From the NCBI RefSeq assembly GCF_001641265.1, contig NW_020167549.1:124001-188000 (forward strand): a stretch of DNA of 64,000 nucleotides. Direction: 5' to 3'. The DNA is from Pseudogymnoascus destructans. Taxonomy: Eukaryota; Ascomycota; Leotiomycetes; Thelebolales; Thelebolaceae. Shown one piece after another: positions 1 through 10,930 of this stretch. The notes under the pieces are model-generated. The model made no database searches. It was not told the DNA's origin and saw only the letters and a program-made list of their open reading frames with translations. The stretch's first letter is position 1. The number at the start of each line of letters is the position of its first letter. The position numbers and the translations under genes are program-made.

Positions 1-423
1 GATTGTGCTTTTGCGGAAGCAGTTGTAGATAGTCGTATTTGAGACATCATGATACCACGATCGGATGATCCAGCGAAGGGCAAGGTGTAAGTTAATAGTT
101 TTAATAGAATCTTCATTGTTGTCGAAGGCGTTTAGCATGAACACAAGCCATTGTCGATGATAATGAGCTTTAAGGGAGGCAATAATGCCTTGATCAAGGG
201 CCTGGAATTGACTTGTTGCATTTGCTGGTAGCCAGATAATTCGTATATTTGAGGGCAGAGGCATTGTTTCGACGGCAGCAATATGTGCTGAAAAGTTGTC
301 CATTGTTAGCAGAATCTGTCTATGAGAGCCTATATGTAAATAGAAAGCTCTTAGCCACCTGCCATAATAAACTGATTCATCCAAGCCTTCTTGTTCCATC
401 GCCAATAACCTCACATTGCTTCA
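1..423 (-). pseudogene. pogo/Tigger-type DDE transposase, C-terminal half (runs off window edge)
   Basis: Reading the minus strand from about 420 down to 1 gives an open frame with the typical distal half of a fungal pogo/Tigger transposase: the second catalytic Asp in TMDNFSAH (303-280), then WLPANATSQFQALDQGIIAS, where LDQG carries the third Asp, then a conserved helical stretch up to the window edge. A stop at 421-423 closes the frame on the N-terminal side, so the CENP-B-type DNA-binding half and the first catalytic Asp are missing here. The matching N-terminal half lies immediately next to it on the opposite strand (470-1215). Either an inversion broke one element or two truncated copies lie head to head. 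The fragment cannot encode an active transposase. Confidence 0.85.
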
Positions 424-469
424 ACATTAATATACCGGAGTGCTCGAGGTCTTCTTACATAGGCCAAGA

Positions 470-1215
470 TGCCTCAAAATCAGCTGTTTATGACGATTGA
501 GCAGCGTCGCGCACTCCGAAACTGGTATGCTCACCAGTCACCAAAGCCTTCGCAAAAGCCTCTATCGACTGGTTCTTTAGAACCTTCAGCCATTGTATTC
601 GACAGTCAACAGTCTCCGAATATTTGAGCTCTCAATATGCCAACCTCGATACAATACCTCTTAACACATCAGCAATCAACTCACTGTCGCAAAGCTGTTG
701 CCTGGCCTGACCTTGAAGCAGTCCTCTTTGAATGGCAGCAGCTTATTGAAAGCAAGGGAGGAGTTACAAGCACCGATATACTACAACTACACGCTAAAAC
801 AATTTGGGAGCAACTTCTACAATACCACAACCAGCATACACCTCAATTCTCTCAAGGCTGGGTTTCGAATTTTAAAAAACGACATAAGATTAAGAGTTAT
901 ACTCAACACGGCGAAGCAAGCTCAGTTCCTACACAAGCAGAGGAAGAAATGAAGGGGATACAGACAATAGCAGGGGAATATCAAGAGGAGGACATTTACA
1001 ACATGGACGAAACTGGGCTCTTTTGGAAGCTGATTCCTTCGAAGGGTCTTTCAACAATATCACAGCCAGGATTTAAGGAGGACACGGCGCGAATATCAGT
1101 TGTTTGTTGTACAACTGTACAGGAGCTGATTGGATGCCACTTTGGTTTATTGGAAAGGCGTAGTAGGTATAAGATGATATCTGGTCAAATCAGTTCGATA
1201 TCGAGTGTATCGTAG
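470..1215 (+). pseudogene. pogo/Tigger-type transposase, N-terminal half, frameshifted
   Basis: The plus strand starts with ATG at 470 (MPQNQLFMTIEQRRALRNWY), typical of the first helix of a CENP-B/psq-type DNA-binding domain. The frame is then lost: homologous sequence (QSTVSEYLSSQYANLD) continues in another frame to about 640, followed by the CENP-B HTH region (FSQGWVSNFKKRHKIKSYTQHGEASS) and the first catalytic Asp in DIYNMDETGLFWK (about residue 124 of the 637-1215 frame). After about 1120 the frame shifts again and the similarity (PLWFIGKA) dies out in stops. At least two indels plus loss of the 3' half make it dead. The C-terminal half lies on the opposite strand at 1-423. Confidence 0.85.
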
Positions 1216-2026
1216 TTTTGGTGGGAAAATAAAGAAGTTAGCGTGAATATTGCCTAATCAAGTATCGACTTATCGCGTGAGAACTGTATTCAAATAGTCA
1301 AATATTATGTAAGCATGATTCTTCATAATCATGAATATTCCTGATTATGATTATGAGTTTTTCGATAATCATGAATATTCATGATTATCACATGATGTTA
1401 GAATCATGTGGCCTAAGTAATTATCTAGTATAGTAGAAAAGGAAACCAAATATATATTAATCTATCTAAATACTACTTAAAGTATTAATTTAGCTATAAA
1501 TTCCTCTTCTAGATCCTCTTCTTCTTCTTTTATAAAATCCCAACTCTTTAAACAAGCTATTACTCTAAAAATGTCTTTAGAAAGCCTATTTCTAATCTTT
1601 GAAATAATAAGGCTACCTATACTACTACAGCTCTCTTATTCATCTTGTTATGTATAATGTAGCTTACTTAGCCCTATTTTCTTTAAACGAGGGTCTAGTA
1701 GTAAAGCTATAAATAAAGGTTTATAAGGTGTTGTTATTGTTGCTTTTGTTTTAATAAAAAAGTTAGTTAAGGAGGGAGTTAAAGGCTCTATATATACCTA
1801 GATTATAGATTCTAGAATATGCTATAAGTTATAGATATATTTAAAAGCATTTATAAGCATCTTGAACTCTCTAGAAGTTTGTAGAAGTTTGTAGAATTCT
1901 CTAGAAACATTTCAGTTTTCTTATTTTATTTCTTATCTTATTGCTTATATAAACTATACCTAATTAGGTGATAACTAAGCCTAATAAGGTATAGATTATA
2001 GTCATGATTATAATCATGATTATGAT
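1216..2026. other. AT-rich gene-free stretch with palindromes
   Basis: No coding region was recognised. The stretch is strongly AT-rich and contains several palindromes built on TAATCATGATTA: a perfect 26-bp palindrome at 1364-1389, a related imperfect one at 1326-1356, and clustered copies at 2003-2026 directly outside the pogo element. An imperfect hairpin with ~15-bp arms (CTATACCTAATTAGG and its near-complement) lies at 1948-1995. This looks like old, mutated transposon DNA. Confidence 0.6.
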
Positions 2027-2028
2027 TA

Positions 2029-2071
2029 ACGTACATGTATAGCGAACCGGCCAAACAAGCGAACTGGCCAA
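2029..2071 (+). repeat. left terminal inverted repeat of pogo element
   Basis: About 43 bp matching the complement of 3844-3886 with a few mismatches. It contains GCGAACCGGCC and GCGAACTGGCC separated by AAACAA. Confidence 0.9.
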
Positions 2072-2126
2072 AATGATGCAGTGACAATAACCCCCAACTA
2101 AATGTTAAATTCCTCCACAACAAAAC

Positions 2127-3780
2127 ATGCTGCCAAAAAACGATGAAAGGCAATTACTGCTAGCTATCCAAGCTCTACAAAGTGACCCAAAGTTACACCT
2201 TCGAGCTGTAGCTAGGACCTTTTCTGTGGACCACCGTAAGCTAGGTCATCGATTACTAGGCATACCTTCACGACGCGATATCCAAGCCAACTCAGAGAAA
2301 TTGATAAATTTAGAGGAATTAGTACTTGTTCAATACATACTCGACCTAGCTACAAAAGGATTTCCTCCTCAGTTGTCTATTGTTGAAGATATGGCAAATC
2401 GGCTACTTGCAACATGCGACGCTCCACGCGTCGGGTCGCGTTGGGCTTCAAACTTTGTTAAGCGGCGTGTAGAGCTCCAGACACGCCTCCAGCGCAAATA
2501 CGACTACCAGAGAGCTAAGTGTGAGGACCCAGAAGTCATCCGTTGTTGGTTTGAGCTTCTACGCAACACAATTGCAAAATATGGCATCAATGAAGCAGAT
2601 ATCTACAACTTTGATGAGACTGGGTTTATGATGGGTGTTATCTCAACTGCTATGGTTGTGACAAGCTCAGACGGGCGTACAAAAGCAAAGAAGGCACAGC
2701 CTGGCAATCGGGAATGGGTTACAGTAATCCAAGGTGTTAGTTCTCAAGGTTGGGCAGTGCCGCCATTTGTCATTGTTGCAGGCAAAAACCACCTTGCATC
2801 TTGGTATGAGAACAGTGGATTTCCAAGCGATTGGGTAATTGCTGTTACAGAAAATGGCTGGACTACAAACGAGAGAGGCATGGATTGGATTCAGCATTTT
2901 GAGAAGCATACAAAGACCCGGAGTGTTGGTGGTTATCGCCTCTTAGTCCTTGATGGTCATGAGAGCCACCACTCAGATGAGTTTGAGGAATACTGCAAGG
3001 AACACAACATTATTACGCTTTGTATGCCTGCTCACTCTTCCCATATACTCCAGTCACTTGATGTTGGCTGTTTTGGCCCATTAAAGAAGGCTTATGGTCG
3101 GCAAATTGAAGATATGATGCGGGCTCATATTATTCACATTACTAAGGATGACTTCTTTCCTGCCTTCCACGCTGCATTTAACACTGCAATGACTGAAAGC
3201 AACATTCAGGGCGGGTTCCGAGGAGCAGGGCTTCTTCCATTAGACCCTGAGAGAGTGATATCTGCACTTGATCTTAAGTTAAAGACACCAACACCTCAAA
3301 GCTCCCGCCCGGGTACTGCTCAACCTTGGGTTTCCCAAACACCAAATAACCCAATTGAAGCCTCATCACAGTCTACCTTCATTAAAAACTGAATTGCACA
3401 TCATCAGAATAGCTCTCCAACCTCAATCTATGCAGCTGTCGACCAGTTTACAAAGGGTGCATCGCAAATAATGCATCAATTAGCATTGTTAAAGGCAGAG
3501 AACCAGAACCTCCGACAGGCAAATGAAGTAATAACAAGCGCCGGAGGGCTAAAAGAACACCTCTACAGCAAGGAGGATCACTTAGTCAACAGGATGCGCA
3601 GGGTCTACAGGATAGAGGGATGTTGTGCAGCAAGTAGAGCAGGAAATAAGGGCGAGCAGTGGTCGCAAGCCAAGGGAAGAAATGCGTGCACGCCGCTGTG
3701 GGAAGTGTGGAGAGACTGGACACAATGCGCGCACTTGTCAGATTGTAATAGACATGTCTGAGGAAGAGGACTCCGAGTAG
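2127..3780 (+). pseudogene. pogo-type DDE transposase with CCHC zinc knuckle, disrupted near the 3' end
   Basis: ATG at 2127 opens a 421-residue frame. An N-terminal helix-turn-helix (residues ~5-50) and a CENP-B-type HTH (~70-125, ending SRWASNFVKRR) are followed by the DDE domain: NFDETGF (~160), VLDGHESHH (~275) and QSLDVGCFGPLK (~310) hold the three catalytic Asp. The frame ends at TGA 3390-3392. Family members continue here with Arg (CGA), so this is a C-to-T nonsense change. Downstream the original protein continues as a coiled segment (ALLKAENQNLRQANE), then after two frameshifts as CGKCGETGHNARTC (3702-3743), a C-X2-C-X4-H-X4-C zinc knuckle, ending at 3778-3780. The 421-aa core keeps the whole catalytic triad, so residual activity cannot be excluded. 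Confidence 0.88.
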
Positions 3781-3843
3781 TTTCAATTGATTCCTAGTGT
3801 CATGGTGGATTTATCGTAATTTTTGTTGCAGGGGTAGATAATT

Positions 3844-3886
3844 GTGGCCGGTTCGCTTGTTTGGCTGGTTCGTTATACATGTACGT
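3844..3886 (-). repeat. right terminal inverted repeat of pogo element
   Basis: Read on the minus strand it begins ACGTACATGTATAACGAACC and continues through two GCGAACC(A/G)GCC-like 11-mers, mirroring 2029-2071. The flanking TA is at 3887-3888. Confidence 0.9.
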
Positions 3887-5531
3887 TATATGCTTTATAA
3901 ATAATCATGATTATTATTAAGACTAAATAATCATGATTATAATTGATTTTCTAACCCTGAATGGAGCTAGGTGGGGTCTAATAGTAGTCTTGGATTTCCT
4001 ACAGTTTCACAAAATGGAATCTTTTTTACTTCATCAGATGTATCTACAATATTTAGACAAGTTTGTACGTTGTGACTAGTTTGCTACAACATCTACAACA
4101 ATGTTTTTGCAGCTTGGTTTGCTTTATATAACCCCTACTTTCTTACAAATCAGCTTATAATTATATATTAGCCTTTCTGATTATTCCCAACTATCCAACT
4201 ATCCACTAGTTTCCCAACTATCCACTAGCTAGGTCAGCTACAGCCTAGCCCTACTAGCCCTATAACATGACGTTACATTACCATAGCTATAATATTAATA
4301 TCCATCCTTTGTATAAGCCCTTACTTATTTATTGTCTAGCCATTTAACATAACAGTAATAACCTAATCTAGTAGCAAAGAAGCATTTTTGTACTAAGACC
4401 AAAGGTGGTTTTTCCCTATAATAATAATAAATGGCAATAGTGTATATCCATATAATCTATTTCCTATTGCCTTGCTATGTTATACAAGGTCTACTATTTT
4501 GTTTAGCATTTGTTACAACTATCTTAGATGATATTTAGCCTATTAAAAATCCTGTCTTGTCAAGTTGTATCTGTCTTCCTTATAATCTTATACTTGTTAA
4601 TCATGTTTAGTATAAGCTAAAACCATCTGTCTTCTATCGTTTAGAAGTTAGCGTTACACATACAAGGAATATTGTAGATTTGTGTAACGTGACTTACACT
4701 TAATTTCGGGTTTGATTTAAGCACTTAAAGTGTAAGAATCATTCTTCTTTCTCAATGAAGTTGTTATGTTTAAAAAAAAAGTTATTTAAGTTTAAAGTCA
4801 AAAGTATGATGCTAAGAAAAAATCGGCGGTGAGCTTGTGTAGGCGACTCACTTGTGGACTACGTCATCTTACTACCTTCCATTTAGGACCGTCTTCGGGA
4901 CTACCGTGTAGGTCAGCTAACCGTAGGATTACCTAGGCCGTCCTTGGACCCGTTTTTAATTATATGGCGCGCCGGAAAGGTAGGCTTTTACGCCCAAAAC
5001 GACAAGTCTTTCTCGGGGGATTGCCTGGCTCCCCAGTTAGCTAGCGATGCCAGCCTAATGTCTCAGTTTCAGCTTGGGCTGAAGAAGCCGAGGTCGTCAG
5101 GGTTTTGGGGTTTCCACCAGGTCTACGAATAGTGTACGGCCCGTAGATTAGTTAGTAATTTCAATTGATTATATTCTACTGTTGAAGCTTCTGCTCCGTT
5201 GCGCCAAGGTGAGAAGTTCCAGCCATGGATATCACCCAATTTATCCAACTTTGGCTCCGGTCCCCCTGTTTCCGGTACTTCCCCTAACAGCTTATTGTTT
5301 AATCAAACCAAACCAACCACACTCTGGTATTCACCCGAAATGCCCGTAGTTCATCCCGACAATTACCTATTATGTCTCGAAATTGATATGGAGTCATAAT
5401 GCGATGCACCACCGGGCTCCGAGCCTGAAAGATCCCCTGGGCACAATGCCCATTGCCCCCTTATCTTAATGTCAACCTAAAGCTGTGTTTGCATTCATGA
5501 TATATTCTTTGAAAGCATATATACTTGTGTC
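3887..5531. other. AT-rich gene-free region with old repeat fragments
   Basis: No gene was recognised. 3900-3950 carries more TAATCATGATTA palindromes. 4195-4290 is an inverted copy of sequence near 47410-47500 (see the repeat feature). The rest to about 4940 is AT-rich. From 4940 to 5531 base composition rises toward that of the thioesterase promoter; short open frames at 4944-5132 and 5199-5399 show no recognisable protein. Confidence 0.55.
4190..4285 (-). repeat. dispersed repeat shared with 47410-47500
   Basis: The complement of this segment contains GGCTAGTAGGGCTAGGCTGT, then CCTAGCTAGTGGATAGTTGG, then an AACTAGT-GGATAGTTGGATAG tail. The same series occurs on the plus strand at about 47422-47495, where it borders a decayed Tc1/mariner transposase. 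It is probably the terminal region of one transposon family left behind at two sites. Confidence 0.75.
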
Positions 5532-6601
5532 ATGGAGAACGACAAGGGCGGATATAGGCAGATTAATAAGTCGTTGAATATCTGTGCCTTTGATGAGTAC
5601 CTTAAAGGTCAGACCGCACGGCTACCGCATATCGAGAGCGTTGAACAACTTACTCCGAGAGTGCTTCGCGTTCTTGGCCAGAACCCTGGAAAGGTAAATG
5701 GTCATCCTCCTATCCGACATCTAGCTCTAATATAATATGGGAAGCTAATACTTCTGTGCAGTTTACGCATCAAGGGACAAACACATACATTGTCGGCACT
5801 GGCCAACGACGCCTCATCATTGATACCGGTGGCGGTGAACCAGCATGGGCCAAACTGATTGCTTCAACGTTTATATCAATGAACATCAGCCTCTCACATG
5901 TTCTGCTGACCCATTGGCACGGTGACCATACCGGCGGAGTTCCAGCTCTTCTGCTCCTATACCCACATCTTACGAATTCCATTTACAAGAACGAACCAGA
6001 CCAAGGCCAACAGAACATCACCGACGGACAGATATTTTCCGTTGACGGCGCAACAATTCGTGCTATTCATGTGCCCGGACATTCAGAAGATCACATGTGT
6101 TTTATCTTAGAAGAGGAGCAGGCAATGTTTACAGGCGACAATATCCTCGGTCATGGTACCAGTGCTGTAGAAGACCTAGGCACCTTCATGGCCGGCCTGC
6201 AGAAGATGGACGCCCAGGATTGCCATATCGGTTATTCTGCTCATGGCGCCACGGTCACCGACTTGCCAGCCAAAATTGTCGGGGAATTAGATAACAAGTT
6301 GCGGCGCGAGAAGCAAGTTATGAATGCGCTTGGCCGAGTTCGTAGCCGCGGCGAGAAGAGTGTCACCACCAAGAACCTGGTAACCGAGATCTACGGCGAG
6401 TCGCTTGACGAAGATACGAGGATACTCGCATTGGAGCCATTTATTGACGAAGTGCTACGAAAGCTAGCGAATGACTGGAAGGTTGCATTCGAAATAAGAA
6501 GAGGCAAGAAAAAGTGGTTCTCCGTAGAAGAAGTGGAGGAGGCAACCACGCAGCGGTTTACAGCTCTGAAAAATCCACCAGCCGTAACTATTCAAGCTTA
6601 A
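5532..6601 (+). CDS. metallo-beta-lactamase-type thioesterase of an anthraquinone polyketide cluster (MdpF/AptB-like)
   Basis: Two exons (5532-5693, 5761-6601) joined by a GT-AG intron give about 334 residues. The junction reads GQNPGK|FTHQGTNTYIVG, which matches the conserved start of the family. All zinc ligands are visible: LTHWHGDHTGG (HxHxDH), VPGHSEDHM, TGDNILGHG and a late YSAHG. In anthraquinone pathways these discrete hydrolases release the chain from a non-reducing PKS that lacks its own thioesterase domain, giving the anthrone precursor (atrochrysone-type carboxylic acid). The gene is transcribed away from the AflJ-like and AflR-like genes downstream. The partner PKS is not in the window; it could lie beyond the left edge or be lost. 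The frame is fully intact although neighbouring cluster genes have decayed. Confidence 0.87.
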
Positions 6602-7339
6602 ATCACGGAAATGAATATACTGAAGCATTTATATGGTAATCTATGGCATAGCAGTAAACAATAGAAATATAATCAGGACAAGTAATAGAGTCAAATGGAG
6701 CCTCTTCACTTAACTTCACATAATCACTGACCCATGGCTATGACGCATGTGTAAATACTTTCCAATTTTAGACTAGAAGCTACAAGGCTCTCGAGCGTCT
6801 TGTATATGAGAATGATAATATTGACTTATTTTAGAGTTATTTGCCCAAGTATTAGGTTTCTACAAATTATCCCACTTTTGCAACTTTATCACTCGCTCTT
6901 ACACCTGTACTCACTTAATAACATTAACTTATTACTCACGCAATACATAACCCCTACCGAATCATAGTAGCTTCTAAACTATAGCACGTTCGGAACAATG
7001 GGACAATGGGACAATGGGACGTTGCGTTCGGGGAGAAAGCGTACCTCGCGGATTACTCGCTTGCGGTCCGTTTCTATTTTCTAGTCAAGATGAACCAAGT
7101 CAAATGTGGGACTTGGGGACTGGTCTAGTGAACTACTATGTTTTTACGATGATTTGCATAGTTTTCAAAGATAACAGCCACCCCGCACTACTGGTCAGAT
7201 CTAGAGATGCTTGCGGTTCTCATATTGGATTAATTGTCACTTGAATTAAAACGAAGCCTAATAAGCTATCACTGCGGTTCCCTGCGCTCCATGTCATTTT
7301 ATGCCCATCTAAGCAACTATCCACTCAAATAGCCCGAAA
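6602..7339. other. intergenic, convergent 3' region
   Basis: This lies between two convergent cluster genes. It is mostly AT-rich; nothing coding was recognised. The small frame at 7014-7244 has no recognisable features. Confidence 0.6.
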
Positions 7340-8809
7340 TTAATATGCCTGGTACTTAATAGTTAAAGCTAGGATGACGCCATTGTTTGAGCGAAGGTGA
7401 TTAGTGACAACGAGTTTCCCAGCGTTGTCCCCAACCGTCTTTATAATGCTCAGGAGCTCGGTCATTTCCATCTCGCTCTCGTTGGCCACTTGGAGCATGC
7501 TCAGGTCCCGTGCGCGTGCCACAGCCTCGATCTCGGGGTTGGGAAGAGTACCTGGCTCGGGAAGGAGTCGTGTCGTCAAGATAAGCATGATGCCCCCGCT
7601 GGTACGAAGCACACCTAAGTAATCATCCAGTTCTGCTTTAATCGTCAATCCCGAAGATGCCGCAGGTACGTGAACAATATAAACAGCAGCATCTGTCACA
7701 GACTGCGGCATGCCCATGGCACGATAGGTAACCGTGATAAAAGGGTTTGTGGGGGAAGGGTTAGAGCCAGAGCTAGAGCTATCCCGGATAGAGCTTCCCA
7801 GCACTGTATTTTGCCATATGTAGTCTTGACCTAGCAAAGAAGATTGTGTATTGTCGATTTGCACGACCAACCGCAAGCTTGGGAACATTTTGGAAAGAGA
7901 ACTTGCCATCGAGGTCGACTTTGCGCCTACCTGCGGCCCAGTGTTAGTTTAGTATGATACGCAAATAGACTATATTCAGCTCACCTCGACTATGCACGCA
8001 TTACCAAGGTTTGACCAGTTGAGCCGCGATAGCACTTCAATAATTTCTTCCTCCTGGTGCAACCCCGCTGCGTGGCAAAGGTAAGCAGACCATTGACGAC
8101 GTAGCTTAGAGCGTTCTTGGATAGCCACATGAAACGGTCGCACCGTATTGAGAGCTAAGTTGTATGCCCTCTCGGTGGCACTCGACGAGGCTCCAAAGCG
8201 CTGCGTTGCCTGCGGCATCTGCAATGCTGTGGGAGTAGCCAACTCGGCAATAAACATCGTAGCATCAACTAATGACTGGTTGGATATGAATTGCACCGAG
8301 AGGGGGCTGTGGGACACAAAGCCCGGTATCGGTTCCCGCAGAAATCCGCATGTGGCCGTCAGACGGATGACGCGAACCAACTGGCTCTCGGGAACACCTA
8401 CTAGGTCCGCTAAATCCTTGATAGGCAAGCTTTCGTCAAACGGGATGCACGCAAAAACCTGGAACTCCGCTAGCCACCGAAGACAAGCAAGGATTTCGAT
8501 CTGGATTATGTAAGTTGAGACGAACAAAATAGAAAGGGTGGGGGGGCAATGGTGAGAAGTACTTCTTACCTGGCGAGAAAAATCCTGGAGGAAGTCTGCT
8601 GGTTCACTAACTAGAGACTTGATTGCTGCAATACTGGCAAGAATACTTGGCTTTGCTCTTGTGAATAACGCTTGATCCTTGTCTATGTCAGTGTCAACAC
8701 TTGTCCCCAGCTGATGGGAAGAATCGGCTCCTCGACGGTTATCGATAAGGCTCTTGATAGCCGCGGCGAGCTGGTCGCTATGACCATTGAGTTCCGTGAA
8801 TCTATCCAT
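7340..8809 (-). CDS. AflJ/AflS-like pathway coactivator (methyltransferase-like fold)
   Basis: Three exons on the minus strand: ATG at 8809, introns at about 8571-8500 (after DFSRQ) and 7984-7931 (after CIVE), stop at 7340-7342, giving roughly 440 residues. The middle part has a winged-helix dimerisation region typical of O-methyltransferases (LAEFQVFACIPFDESLPIKDLADLVGVPESQLVRVIR split over residues ~90-130), but no clear SAM-binding glycine motif is visible in the C-terminal half. This matches AflJ/AflS and MdpA, which act with AflR-type regulators to switch on the cluster rather than as enzymes. An AflR-like gene follows at 17224-18771 on the same strand. No frameshift or stop is seen. Confidence 0.8.
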
Positions 8810-9545
8810 AATAATGCTAGAGTTGTATTGTACAAATCAAAGGGGACAAAATCCTGCGTCCAAGGGCCACGGTAGAGAGGGGGACCACATTCCCTCAAAT
8901 TGTACGAATCTTGGAATATTGGAATGACTGGTAGGGTTGGAGAACGCCCCGAGACGAACGATGACGGATATTTCCCGTTGTTACCTGGCGGCTTGGCTAA
9001 ATATCGCATCTACCAAAATTTCATCACCAATCGATTTAGGTTACGGAGCTAGATAAGGCAGTGGCGGTGGCTGTGATCTACGGGGGATCATCGTGCCAAA
9101 CAACAAGATCGATCGCATCAATCATCTTCGTTCTGCTAGGTCTGGTAACGTAAAGTTTATTCGAAGGCTTGGCGGTACGATCTGCCGGCGCTAGCGGCCC
9201 CTCCGAGACACCTTAAATAGTGGAGAATTAACGGTGTAATGGCGGGTCAATACTCAATACCAGGGCAACTTCCAATCCCCCGTTGCAGCAAGTCAGCCTT
9301 TTTACGCCGAACCCGTCTTATCGTATTAAGATATAATTATGCCAATATGCACATTATCTGTGATTACCTGCTTTGTTCACATGTAAGATTCTTCCGGCGA
9401 GTTTCACGGCACTTGGATAGTCGGAGCTAGTGGAGGTGGATTGGTTTACGGGCCCCAAATGATAATGAAACACACTGAATTGGTATTATTTTAACTATAC
9501 GGGCTATTGCATATACGAAGACTCGACGGTGTAATTGTTACGTTG
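8810..9545. other. intergenic, likely promoter of the AflJ-like gene
   Basis: No gene was recognised. I looked for the AflR palindrome TCG-N5-CGA and found no convincing copy. Confidence 0.5.
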
Positions 9546-10113
9546 CTACCGCATTTCCTGCAAAAGGCTGACGAAGCCTATAATTGCTCCGAATAACGGA
9601 AACACAGACCGCATAACATGCAACCACGCCCACTTCAAAACTAGAGCCCTTGCAAGGGTCAGCTATGTCGCCGAATTTCTCGACCCCATCCGGAATAAGG
9701 TATGATTTGTTTGCACCACGGCAACCCAGGTGAATGGCACCATAGAAATTGTCAATGTGGCTGCCAAGCATATCGGTACCATTGCTTGTGGCTCGGGGCT
9801 CTTCTGCTTAAGGATACATACGCATAGATCCCAAAAATCACAATACATAATGCGGGTATGTACATGTGACCGTAACGATAGAGTTGAATCCATTGCCGGA
9901 GCAACTGTTCGGTGTTGGCGTTGGTATCTAAAAATACAGGGACAGCAAATGCTGAAAGGCACATCATAGCGCCTGCGTCTAATAGTTAGACAAGGTCGAT
10001 ATATCATATAGGGCGGATTGCCTTTATTTGATAGAAAGGATGCCAAAATAACAGCTATGGCTGGCACGCCGACCCTTACTAGCAATGGTTTTAGTATCAA
10101 GTTTGGTGTGCAT
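9546..10113 (-). pseudogene. anthrone oxygenase (HypC/EncC-like, DUF1772), decayed
   Basis: Minus-strand fragments in order match the whole family: RVGVPAIAVILASFLS, AGAMMCLSAFAVPVFLDTN, LLRQWIQLYRYGHMYIPALC, then ISMVPFTWVAVVQTNHTLFR, then ALVLKWAWLHVMRSVFPLFG and stop at 9546-9548. These small multi-span membrane proteins oxidise anthrones at C-10 to anthraquinones. Lesions visible: a frameshift between the start codon and the first helix, a frameshift near 9765 (RYA to LAATLT), an in-frame TAG at 9662-9664, and a splice donor that appears lost (an A where the first G of GTAAAG would be). The protein cannot be made, so the local pathway would stall at the anthrone unless another copy exists. 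Confidence 0.8.
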
Positions 10114-10560
10114 GGTGTTTTTATTCGAGATTTTAGACAGCGGCTGAGAACTTTTCTTCTACCGCTAATTGACGCTATTTTAACTTATCACAAGTTCAAA
10201 TTTGTCAACATATAATACTTCTGGGCTCCTGCCTTAATATCGTGTGGCTTGTGTGCTCAGTGCCCTTCAGGTAAAGTAAGGTGTAAAGACATAGACCCAT
10301 TTCAGCGACTTTTTCGTAGCATGTGAGTTATCTATTTTGCGATGGTCCGAATGGATTGTGTTAATCTAGGCTAGGATGACGATAGGCTGGGCTGAGGAAT
10401 TCGTGAGGGTCGGTGGGGTAGTGGTCAGCTTCATGGATTGCTGGATATCCTAATTAGCGCCAAGGATGCCGTTTTCGACCATGAGAATCAAATTTAATTA
10501 ATTATATTTATTATCTTTAAATAAGAAGATCCCTAGAAAGTTTGGTACGAGACTCATAAT

Positions 10561-10930
10561 CTACGTCAGGTATGCCTCTGAATACCGAAGGTTTTGCCAC
10601 CGTTGTACAACAGCGATTGAAATTCCAGCAACTGCTGTGGTACCCTCCTTTAAAATGGTACACTGATAAGGAAGGCCGTTCTAGAATAATAAATATTCAC
10701 GAACGAATTAGAACATTGTGTCTTACCCACCTCATCCATCGCCTCGTATAGCTCCACAAGCATAGCGTATTCAACTGTTGTGCCCCGGATATAGAAGTGA
10801 TCGCCAACGAGTGCATGTCATCTGCTTTCGACTGATGCTACCTCTTCAAGACTCAATATAGATAGCACATACTCGAGTAGCCACCTGACCACTTGCTATT
10901 GGCCCACTTCTTGTGACTAGCGGTAAGGTT
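10561..10930 (-). pseudogene. unrecognised cluster gene remnant
   Basis: The minus strand has two protein-like stretches with a plausible intron between them: VATRVCAIYIES then (after a frameshift and an in-frame TGA) ALVGDHFYIRGTTVEYAML and VELYEAMDE next to GTAAG, then NGLPYQCTILKEGTTAVAG and VVQRWQNLRYSEAYLT ending at TAG 10561-10563. The residue usage is clearly coding-like, but I do not recognise the family. It lies in the same orientation as the anthrone oxygenase and the regulator, so it probably belonged to the same cluster and decayed with it. Confidence 0.5.

Larger units (their letters stand above)
2029..3886 (+). mobile_element. pogo-type DNA transposon, 1858 bp, with TIRs and TA target duplication
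   Basis: The left end starts ACGTACATGTATAGCGAACC at 2029 and the right end, read on the minus strand from 3886, starts ACGTACATGTATAACGAACC. The similarity extends about 43 bp. Each end is directly flanked by TA (2027-2028 and 3887-3888), the target duplication of the Tc1/mariner/pogo superfamily. Inside each TIR a GCGAAC(C/T)GGCC-type 11-mer is repeated after AAACAA, which may be a doubled transposase-binding site. The single gene inside is a DDE transposase with a C-terminal zinc knuckle, disrupted by one stop and two frameshifts, so this copy is probably non-autonomous but could be mobilised by an intact relative. Confidence 0.93.
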
